The notes under the pieces were generated by a model that worked only from the letters and a program-made list of their open reading frames with translations, was not told the origin of the DNA and did no database searches. Positions 15,250 through 22,191 of a stretch of DNA of 22,191 nucleotides are shown piece after piece. The position numbers were made by a program, and so were the translations under genes. Source of the stretch: JAYVJH01 sp043777595. Its GTDB lineage: Bacteria; Bacteroidota; Bacteroidia; Cytophagales; Spirosomataceae. Within the stretch, counting starts at the first letter, position 1. The number at the start of each line of letters is the position of its first letter. The stretch lies in the NCBI GenBank assembly GCA_043777595.1, contig JAYWHT010000005.1, forward strand, positions 1-22,191. The letters run 5' to 3'.

Positions 15250-17637
15250 ATGCTACGCAACTACCTCAAAATCGCAATCAGAAGCCTTGTCAAGAACAAA
15301 GTGTATAGTTTTATCAACATCGTTGGGCTGGCTTTGGGCATGGCTACGGCTGTGCTGTTGGTACTTTGGATACAAAACGAACTGAACTACGATGGTTATC
15401 ATGCCAAAGCAAAAAATACCTATCGCATCAATACACATCTCAAAGTAGATGGCAATAAGTCGTGGCATTGGAGCAGCACGCCGCTGCAATTAGCCGATTT
15501 TTTCAAAAACAACGTTCCCGAAATTCAAGAAGCAACTCGACTGTATGTGCCGTGGAGTGAGCAAAATTTGAGAATAAACAACGAGATTGTTACCGAAAAC
15601 AAAATGGCTTTCGTGGACAAAAACTGGTTCGATGTCTTTGACTATCAGTTTATTAAAGGTAACCTAAAAAACGTAATTAGCGATAAAAACAACATAGCTA
15701 TTACCGAAACAAAAGCCAAGATTTTTTTTGGAGACGAAAACCCAATTGGTAAAATCATTAAATTTGATTCGCTGAACTTAGTGGTGGCGGCAGTTTTAAA
15801 GAACACACCCTCAAATACTATTTTTAAATTTGATGTATTGATTCAAAACGAAGCCCGACTCGTTGATCCCGAAGTACGAGAAAACGATGCCGATTGGAGT
15901 AATTTCAACTACCAGACTTTTGTGGTTTGTAAGGACGGTATCAATGCCAAAACAGTTTCTGATAAACTTACAACACTACTTATAAATCTACGAAAAGAAG
16001 AAGACAGCAAAACTACTCTCGACCTAAAACCGCTGACGGCTATACATTTAGACCAAGAAGTAAAAACGGAATCTATGCCATTGGCCGCCGACCGCACCGT
16101 ATTGTTTATTTTTGGGCTGGTGGCAGTACTTATTTTGCTCATTGCCTGTATCAATTATGTCAATTTGACAACGGCCAAAGCCAGCCAAAGAAGTAAAGAG
16201 GTGAGTGTCAAAAAAATAATTGGCGCATCTACGGGCGGTTTGTTCAGTCAGTTTTTTGTAGAATCTGTCATTACGAGTTTATTGGCGGCTTCGCTGGCCG
16301 TACTACTGATTAACTACGGCCTACCATTTTTAGAAAACTTGGTGGACAATCGTTTTTCGCTGACTGAAAACCCTGTCGTTTGGGCAATTTTGGGTGGAGT
16401 TACGCTGCTCTCAATTATGCTCACTGGTATTTATCCTTCTATTTTGTTGTCGTCGTTTCAGCCGCTCAAACTTTTGAAGGGTATTGGCGTTGGAGGTTCA
16501 AAAAATAGTGTTTTTCGGCAAGGCTTGGTGGTATTTCAGTTTACGGTTACGATTGTACTTTTGATTTCTACTTTCTTGATTTACCAACAATTACAGTTTA
16601 TCCAAAACAAAAAATTGGGTTATGATAAATCGCAAACGTTTGTGATGACCGTTCCGTGGAATGTCAAAAACCAGACAACAGTTCGTAATACGTTGATTGA
16701 CAAACTCAATGCCGAAAGTAGTATCAGGTCTGTAACGACAGCCAACGAAAACATTATTGACATGCGAAGCACGCACAGCGGCAGCCTCAACTGGAAAGGC
16801 AAAGACCCCAAAACCGAGCCAAAGGTAGGTCAATTTTGTGTATCTGCTGGTTTTAAAGAATTTTTTGACCTAAAACTCACCGATGGCCGCTGGTTCAATA
16901 AGTCAAATACTGGCGACAACAACAACGTGATTTTGAACGAAACGGCCGTCAAAGAATTGAACATTCCGAAACCCGTAGTAGGCCAGCAATTTGAGTTTAA
17001 GGGCCTCAAAGGGCAGATTATTGGCATCGCCAAAGACTTTCATTATCGTAGTCCCAAAGAAAAAATCATGCCTTTGGTGTTTTATACCAATAGCGGCTGG
17101 CAAAGTACAATTTATGTAAAAACCACCCCCAATCAGTTTAAAAGCGCCATTGCTGCTACCGAAAAACTCTGGAAAGAGTTAGTACCCGACCGTGTTTTTA
17201 AATATGAGTTTTTGGACGAAACATACGCTCAACTGCATCGCTCGGAGCAAAATCAATTATTGCTATTTTCGATTTTTGCGTTCATTATGCTGCTCATTTC
17301 GTGTTTTGGATTATATGGTTTGGCCACTTTTGCTGCCGAAGTCCGCATCAAAGAAATCGGAATCCGTAAAGTGCTGGGTGCATCGGTGAGTAGTGTGGTG
17401 GTGCTGTTGTCGAGTGGGTTCTTGAAATTGGTATTTATTGCACTCCTATTGGCATCGCCATTGGCTTGGTGGTTGGGTGAGCAATGGCTACAAGGCTTTG
17501 CCTATCATGTCAATATTGAGTGGTGGGTTTTTGCAATAATGGGCTTTGTGGCTATTCTTATTACCTCGCTGACTGTAAGTTACCAAGCCATTCGGGCAGC
17601 TTTGATGAATCCTGTTGAGAGTTTAAAGACAGAGTAA
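15250..17637 (+). CDS. FtsX/MacB-type ABC transporter permease 4
   Basis: This 795-residue permease has the anchor INIVGLALGMATAVLLVLWIQNEL, a periplasmic core, helices from about 283 with the unusual coupling motif RSKEVSVKKIIGAS, a second anchor near 423, and last helices from about 668 with RIKEIGIRKVLGAS. Its periplasmic cores differ clearly from those of permeases 2 and 5 (for example NWFDVFDYQFIKGN). The 5' end is close to permease 2 over the first 25 codons, and the 3' end is identical in DNA to permeases 1 and 2 over 47 bases. It follows permease 3 after 48 bases and precedes permease 5 by 25 bases, so a single transcript is likely. Confidence 0.92.
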   Translation: MLRNYLKIAIRSLVKNKVYSFINIVGLALGMATAVLLVLWIQNELNYDGYHAKAKNTYRINTHLKVDGNKSWHWSSTPLQLADFFKNNVPEIQEATRLYVPWSEQNLRINNEIVTENKMAFVDKNWFDVFDYQFIKGNLKNVISDKNNIAITETKAKIFFGDENPIGKIIKFDSLNLVVAAVLKNTPSNTIFKFDVLIQNEARLVDPEVRENDADWSNFNYQTFVVCKDGINAKTVSDKLTTLLINLRKEEDSKTTLDLKPLTAIHLDQEVKTESMPLAADRTVLFIFGLVAVLILLIACINYVNLTTAKASQRSKEVSVKKIIGASTGGLFSQFFVESVITSLLAASLAVLLINYGLPFLENLVDNRFSLTENPVVWAILGGVTLLSIMLTGIYPSILLSSFQPLKLLKGIGVGGSKNSVFRQGLVVFQFTVTIVLLISTFLIYQQLQFIQNKKLGYDKSQTFVMTVPWNVKNQTTVRNTLIDKLNAESSIRSVTTANENIIDMRSTHSGSLNWKGKDPKTEPKVGQFCVSAGFKEFFDLKLTDGRWFNKSNTGDNNNVILNETAVKELNIPKPVVGQQFEFKGLKGQIIGIAKDFHYRSPKEKIMPLVFYTNSGWQSTIYVKTTPNQFKSAIAATEKLWKELVPDRVFKYEFLDETYAQLHRSEQNQLLLFSIFAFIMLLISCFGLYGLATFAAEVRIKEIGIRKVLGASVSSVVVLLSSGFLKLVFIALLLASPLAWWLGEQWLQGFAYHVNIEWWVFAIMGFVAILITSLTVSYQAIRAALMNPVESLKTE

Positions 17638-17677
17638 ATTTTCAAACAAACCAAAAACAACCATGCTACGCAACTAC
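17575..17677 (+). repeat. Permease junction repeat, copy J4
   Basis: This copy joins permease 4 to permease 5. Bases 17575-17621 equal the J1 and J2 blocks, and the stop, spacer and start are identical to J1. The sequence just upstream in the gene (ACCTCGCTGACT) differs from J1 and J2, so the edge of identity is sharp. Confidence 0.9.
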
Positions 17678-20077
17678 CTCAAAATAGCAATCAGAAACCT
17701 CGTCAAGAACAAGGTTTACAGTTTTATCAATATTGGTGGTTTGGCCGTGGGTATTGCTTGCTGCTTGTTAATTACGCTCTACGTGGTGGACGAACTAAGT
17801 TTTGACCGCTACCATCAAAACGCTGACCGCATCTATCGGCTCAATCTCGGTGTTAAGTTTGGTGGAACGGAGCAGTTGGTGGCCACAACGGCAGATATGC
17901 TTGGCCCAACGCTCAAAAAAGACTATCCACAAGTAGAAAACTACGCCCGAGTTTATAATGCAGGCTCGTACTTAATTAAAAAATCGGGGACGATTGAGAA
18001 CATCAGAGAAACAAAAATCTTATTTGCCGACTCTACCCTTTTTGAGTTGTTTAGTTTTCCGTTGGTGGCGGGCAACCCAAAATTGGTTTTGAGCGAACCC
18101 AATAGCATTGTCATTAGCGAAACTGCCGCCAAACGCCACTTTGCCAATCAGAACCCCGTTGGGCAAATTCTGAATTTGGACAATAAAAAAGACTATAAAA
18201 TAACAGGTGTGATGCAGGATATTCCCCAAAATTCACATTTTAGGGCCGATTTTTTTGTGTCTATGCGAAGCCTCAATTATAGTTGGGGGACGTTTCTGTC
18301 CAATAATTTTCAGACTTATATTTTACTTCAAAAAGACGCAAAGCCCGCCGCCTTTGATGGTTATTTCAAGCAAATTGTGCAGAAGTACGTCAGCCCTGAG
18401 CTATTCAAAGCCATGGGTTCGACGGTAAACGACTTGACAAAAACGGGCTCGTACTATCGCTACGGTATGATTTCGCTCACAGACATTCATCTCAAAGCCA
18501 AAGAAACGCAAGACTTGGGTATCAATGGCGACATTCAGTATGTCTATATTTTTTCGATTGTGGCCTTGTTTGTATTGCTCATTGCCTGCATCAATTTTAT
18601 GAATTTGAGTACGGCTCGTTCGTCCAAACGAGCCAAGGAGGTCGGTATTCGTAAGGTACTGGGGTCGCTGCGCTATCAGTTGATGGCTCAATTTTTTGCC
18701 GAATGTGTCATGTTGTCGTTTTTGGCGTTGCTGGTGGCTTTGGGCTTGGTTGCTATTGTGTTGCCTCTTTTCAATGATATTTCAGACAAAATGCTCTCAA
18801 TCAACGATTTGACTTCTTTTAGGTTTATAGCGTTCTTGATAGTGTTACCCATTTTGGTTGGCTTGTTGGCAGGAAGCTACCCAGCTATCTTTTTGTCTTC
18901 GTTCGAGCCTATCAAAGTTCTCAAAGGCCGCCTGAACCTCAAAAGTGGTAGTTTACGCAACGGTTTGGTGGTGTTTCAGTTTAGTATTTCGATTGTACTC
19001 ATCGTCAGCACCTTTATTGTCTATCGCCAGATTAACTTTATCCAGCAAAAAAACGTAGGCTACAACAAAGACCAAATATTGGTCATCAACGATGCCTACG
19101 CCCTCGACAAGCAGGCCGTTACATTCAAAGACGAAGTACTAAAACTAAAAGGCATAGCCAATGGCACACTGTCGGGCTACTTGCCTACGCCCTCCAACCG
19201 AGACAATACAGTGATGTTTCCAGAAGGACAACTCGACCAGACCAAAGGCGTTACGATTGGTCGTTGGGATATTGACTATGACTATATTGGCACGTTGGGA
19301 ATGAGCATCATAAAAGGACGTAATTTTTCAAAAGACTACGGCACAGACTCTACGGGTATGATTTTGAACGAAACGGCTGTAAAATTATTGGGTTTTAAAG
19401 AACCCCTCAACAAAGGCGTTACGTTGTTTATGAACGACAGCAAAAAAGTGTATCGGGTGGTGGGTGTCGTCAAAGATTTTCATTTTGAGTCATTAAAAAG
19501 TAACATTGGCGCACTGTGTATGATGCTGAACCTGAATCGTGGCAATGTGTCGTTTAGGCTCGACATGGGCAGCGACATACCCAACACCATCAAACAAATT
19601 GAGACAAAGTGGAACGCCATGGCCCCAGGGCAGCCGTTTAGTTATAGTTTTATGGACGACAGTTTTAACGGTGTCTATAAAGCCGAGCAGCGCATTGGCA
19701 AACTTGCACTAATTTTTGCATTTCTGACGATTTTAGTCGCTTGCTTGGGCTTGTTCGGATTGGTCAATTTTATTGCCGAGCAACGCATCAAAGAAATCGG
19801 AATCCGTAAAGTGTTGGGGGCAACGGTGGGTAGTATTGTACGGTTATTGTCGCAAGATTTCGTCAGATTGGTGCTGGTCAGTATCGTTATTTCAAGCCCC
19901 ATTGCCTACTATTTTATGGACAAATGGCTCGCAGACTTTGCCTATCGTATCAATATCGAATGGTGGATTTTTATAATAGCAGGGCTGTGTGCAGTACTAA
20001 TTGCCTTGCTGACAGTGAGTTATCAGGCCATTCGGGCGGCACTGATGAACCCTGTGGAGAGTTTAAAGACGGAGTAA
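17663..20077 (+). CDS. FtsX/MacB-type ABC transporter permease 5
   Basis: This 804-residue permease is the sister of permease 2. The anchor reads INIGGLAVGIACCLLITLYVV and is followed by DELSFDRYHQNADRIYRLN. Helices from about 291 carry RAKEVGIRKVLGSL, the second anchor is near 431 (RNGLVVFQFSISIVLIV), and the final helices from about 678 carry RIKEIGIRKVLGAT. Its tail protein sequence equals that of permeases 1, 2 and 4, but the DNA differs from their shared 47-base block at eight positions, all silent. This is the normal level of divergence and makes the identity of the other three stand out. It is followed after 12 bases by the end of a minus-strand gene, which breaks the array. Confidence 0.92.
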   Translation: MLRNYLKIAIRNLVKNKVYSFINIGGLAVGIACCLLITLYVVDELSFDRYHQNADRIYRLNLGVKFGGTEQLVATTADMLGPTLKKDYPQVENYARVYNAGSYLIKKSGTIENIRETKILFADSTLFELFSFPLVAGNPKLVLSEPNSIVISETAAKRHFANQNPVGQILNLDNKKDYKITGVMQDIPQNSHFRADFFVSMRSLNYSWGTFLSNNFQTYILLQKDAKPAAFDGYFKQIVQKYVSPELFKAMGSTVNDLTKTGSYYRYGMISLTDIHLKAKETQDLGINGDIQYVYIFSIVALFVLLIACINFMNLSTARSSKRAKEVGIRKVLGSLRYQLMAQFFAECVMLSFLALLVALGLVAIVLPLFNDISDKMLSINDLTSFRFIAFLIVLPILVGLLAGSYPAIFLSSFEPIKVLKGRLNLKSGSLRNGLVVFQFSISIVLIVSTFIVYRQINFIQQKNVGYNKDQILVINDAYALDKQAVTFKDEVLKLKGIANGTLSGYLPTPSNRDNTVMFPEGQLDQTKGVTIGRWDIDYDYIGTLGMSIIKGRNFSKDYGTDSTGMILNETAVKLLGFKEPLNKGVTLFMNDSKKVYRVVGVVKDFHFESLKSNIGALCMMLNLNRGNVSFRLDMGSDIPNTIKQIETKWNAMAPGQPFSYSFMDDSFNGVYKAEQRIGKLALIFAFLTILVACLGLFGLVNFIAEQRIKEIGIRKVLGATVGSIVRLLSQDFVRLVLVSIVISSPIAYYFMDKWLADFAYRINIEWWIFIIAGLCAVLIALLTVSYQAIRAALMNPVESLKTE

Positions 20078-20089
20078 AAAGAAATTGGA

Positions 20090-20515
20090 TTAAACATAAT
20101 CAACTATAAACCATTCGTGGTAGAGCGTTGCCAGATAAAAGTTTTCGGGTTTTATCAAATCACAAATGGCCACAAAGCCCGAGTCAAAAGAATCCTCGTA
20201 GTGAGTGGTATCTTTTAAATATATGACCATCTTTTCTAAATCTTGGCTAAAAAAATGCTTTAAAATCGTAATATTAGGATGATGAGTCCTACCAATTGGC
20301 AATAAAACATCGTAAGAACCAATTTCCATAAATTGAGCAACGTCATCAATTGGATTGAAATCAGGATAGAAACGCTTCAAATCAAGCGGTAAATCCGATG
20401 GTTCTAATTCGTTTTTCCAAGTAAATGGCCCTTCATGTTTTTCGATTATTCTGTCCCAACGAATACTTGAAATCTTATTTTTTGTTTCAAGAGAAATTGT
20501 TTCAACTGTAAGCAT
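20090..20515 (-). CDS. Hypothetical protein, 141 residues, inside the permease array
   Basis: I do not recognise this protein. It is soluble, with no signal peptide or membrane segment, rich in acidic and aromatic residues, and ends HEWFIVDYV. Visible features are KNELEPSDLPLDLKRFYPDF near residues 34-53, a GSYDVLLPIG stretch near 67-76 and ATLYHEWF near 128-135. It could be an immunity-like or SMI1/KNR4-type small protein, but I cannot support either. It lies opposite to all neighbours, converging on permease 5 (12 bases) and diverging from permease 6 (37 bases). A strong promoter precedes it, which supports it being a real gene. Confidence 0.75.
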   Translation of the reverse strand: MLTVETISLETKNKISSIRWDRIIEKHEGPFTWKNELEPSDLPLDLKRFYPDFNPIDDVAQFMEIGSYDVLLPIGRTHHPNITILKHFFSQDLEKMVIYLKDTTHYEDSFDSGFVAICDLIKPENFYLATLYHEWFIVDYV

Positions 20516-20531
20516 AATTTTAGTTTTTTTA

Positions 20532-20562
20532 CAAATATAAACAAAAAAGAAAATGTTACAAA
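20532..20562 (-). promoter_or_regulatory. Promoter of the 141-residue protein gene
   Basis: On the minus strand, TTTG (plus-strand 20559-20562) is followed after 19 bases by TATATTTG (plus-strand 20532-20539), a full match to the Bacteroidota consensus. The -33 box lies inside codons 3 and 4 of permease 6, so promoter and coding sequence overlap. Confidence 0.7.
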
Positions 20563-22191
20563 ATTACCTAAAAATCGCTTTTAGAAACCTCGTCAAGAAC
20601 AAGGTTTACAGTTTTATCAATATTGGCGGCTTGGCCGTAGGTATGGCCGTGGCTATGCTCATTGGGCTTTGGGTTTATGACGAACTGTCGGCCAATAAGC
20701 ACCACCAAAACTATGAAACGCTCTACCAAGTAAAGATGCACCAAACTTTTGACGGACATAGAGGTACGCAAGATGCCATGCCTTACCCGATGGGTGACGA
20801 ACTGAAAACCAAATACCCCGACTTTAAGGCCGTGGCCATGTGCGACTGGGGCGCAGACCGCTCGTTGGTAGCAGGCAACCAGAAATTTTTAAAAAATGGG
20901 CATTACATTGGCCCAGAAGCCATCGAAATGTTTTCACTAAACATATTGAACGGCGACAAAAACCCGCTCAAAGAACCCTACTCTATTGTTTTGACCGAAG
21001 AAACCGCCCAGGCTATTTTTGGCAAACAAGACCCTATCGGCAAAACAGTAAAAATGGACAATGTGGCAAATTTGAAAGTAACGGCCATTGTAGCCAAACA
21101 ACCCAAAAACGCTACCCTGCAATTTGACTTTTTGATTCCGTGGTTGCTGCAAGCCAAGATTTACCCAAGTTTTTTAAAAAGACAAGAAACGGCTTGGGAC
21201 AATAACTCTCACCAAGTTTTTGTGCAACTCAAAGAAGGCGTATCGCCAGAAAAAACCAATGCCAAAATTAAAAACTTAGTTTTGAGTCATTTAATGGACA
21301 AAGAGTTGATGAAAAAGAGTATCAAGCCCGAAGTTCTCATTCACCCCATGGCCAAATGGAAACTATATTCTACATTTGAAGAAGGCATAAACACGGGTGG
21401 TTTTATCAAATACGTCAGGCTGTTTACTATTTTTGGGTTATTTATTTTGGTCATTGCTTGTATCAATTTTATGAATCTCAGCACTGCTCGCTCCGAAAAA
21501 CGAGCCAAAGAAGTAGGTGTTCGCAAAGCCGTTGGTTCGGGTCGGGAGCAGCTCATTGGGCAGTTTTTGAGCGAGTCGCTTTTGATTGCTTTCTTGGCAC
21601 TGGTCTTGGCTTTGTTCATTGTATTTGTGTCGCTGCCTTACTTCAATACACTCACCGAAAAACTGATGGTACTGCAACTCGACAATCCTGTTTTTTGGGT
21701 AATTATGCTGGCTTTCACGCTTTTTACGGGGCTTTTGGCGGGTAGCTATCCTGCTCTTTATTTGTCATCGTTCAATCCCGTTCAGATTCTCAAAGGCGGC
21801 GTTCACGTGGGCAAAAGTGCTTCCTTGCCCCGCAAAATGCTGGTGGTGGTGCAGTTTACGTTTTCGATTGCCTTAATGATTGGTACTATTATTGTTTATC
21901 AGCAAATCCAGTATGGTAAAAATCGACCCATTGGTTTTGACAACAAAGGCTTGATTTCGGTGGGCACTTCGACCGATATAAACAAAAACTTTGAGCCACT
22001 TCGTAACGAACTTTTGGCTTCGGGCATGGTGTCGTCAGTCTGTAAATCCAGCTCGTTACCTACCCAAATTTGGAGCAACAGCAACGGCTGGAAATGGAAA
22101 AACTCAACGCCACAAGACGAGGGAGCAATTTTTAATATCGTGGCCACTAACTATGACTACATCAAAACGTTGGGAATAACACTCAAAGAAG
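20553..22191 (+). CDS. FtsX/MacB-type ABC transporter permease 6 (3' end outside the window)
   Basis: The frame is open from the ATG at 20553 to the right edge, giving 546 complete codons. It starts MLQNYLKIAFRNLVKNKVYSF, with the anchor INIGGLAVGMAVAMLIGLWV, then a periplasmic core. Helices from about residue 286 carry RAKEVGVRKAVGSG, and a second anchor lies near 425-447 (PRKMLVVVQFTFSIALMIG). The second periplasmic core is cut by the window end. Bases 20583-20626 are identical to 17693-17736 of permease 5, while the first 30 coding bases differ from the array consensus (ATGTTACAAAATTACC for ATGCTACGCAACTACC). It is separated from the rest of the array by the minus-strand gene and must be read through it or use its own promoter, which I did not find. 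Confidence 0.9.
   Translation, partial: MLQNYLKIAFRNLVKNKVYSFINIGGLAVGMAVAMLIGLWVYDELSANKHHQNYETLYQVKMHQTFDGHRGTQDAMPYPMGDELKTKYPDFKAVAMCDWGADRSLVAGNQKFLKNGHYIGPEAIEMFSLNILNGDKNPLKEPYSIVLTEETAQAIFGKQDPIGKTVKMDNVANLKVTAIVAKQPKNATLQFDFLIPWLLQAKIYPSFLKRQETAWDNNSHQVFVQLKEGVSPEKTNAKIKNLVLSHLMDKELMKKSIKPEVLIHPMAKWKLYSTFEEGINTGGFIKYVRLFTIFGLFILVIACINFMNLSTARSEKRAKEVGVRKAVGSGREQLIGQFLSESLLIAFLALVLALFIVFVSLPYFNTLTEKLMVLQLDNPVFWVIMLAFTLFTGLLAGSYPALYLSSFNPVQILKGGVHVGKSASLPRKMLVVVQFTFSIALMIGTIIVYQQIQYGKNRPIGFDNKGLISVGTSTDINKNFEPLRNELLASGMVSSVCKSSSLPTQIWSNSNGWKWKNSTPQDEGAIFNIVATNYDYIKTLGITLKE

Noticed and set aside
20090..20515. Mobile-element origin of the small gene between permeases 5 and 6
   Set aside because: I see no terminal inverted repeats, target duplications or transposase around it, so only an unspecified insertion can be claimed.

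Overview
The window looks like a chromosomal segment of a Bacteroidota bacterium, most likely from the Cytophagales. This rests on AT-rich intergenic DNA, genes without clear Shine-Dalgarno sites, several matches to the Bacteroidota promoter -7 box (TAnnTTTG), Bacteroidota-style versions of Mpl and of the PspC/GIN protein, and a tandem expansion of FtsX/MacB-type permeases starting MLRNYLKIAIR. The taxonomic call is inference, because no rRNA gene is present.

Left edge (1-625): the C-terminal tail of a decayed transposase, broken by a frameshift, followed by about 260 bases of hairpin-rich repeats. Housekeeping block (626-4210): metK (S-adenosylmethionine synthetase) with a strong terminator; then mpl (murein tripeptide ligase) on the minus strand, divergent from tsaB (tRNA t6A synthesis). 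The mpl/tsaB promoter gap is only 51 bases. Regulatory block (4373-7341, minus strand): a PadR-family repressor gene followed 23 bases later by a large PspC/GIN envelope protein. The padR promoter carries a palindrome that is a good candidate operator.

The 583-base divergent gap (7342-7924) holds that promoter, two dispersed repeats, a 16-bp perfect dyad, a weak sigma-54-like box and a structured leader. From 7925 to the right edge run six large FtsX/MacB-type ABC permeases (the sixth cut by the window end). The first five are in one orientation with spacers of 25, 25, 48 and 25 bases. No ATPase or membrane-fusion partner is visible. A 141-residue protein of unknown function sits on the opposite strand between permeases 5 and 6, with its own good promoter.

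The most notable feature is the build of the permease array. Several gene junctions (3' end of one gene, spacer, 5' end of the next) are almost identical in DNA, while the gene bodies have diverged strongly. The array therefore reads as a mosaic of cassettes joined by short homologous segments, which fits repeated unequal crossing-over or gene conversion. A second point is the intergenic dyad plus possible sigma-54 box ahead of the array, which would suit activator-controlled expression of the whole block.
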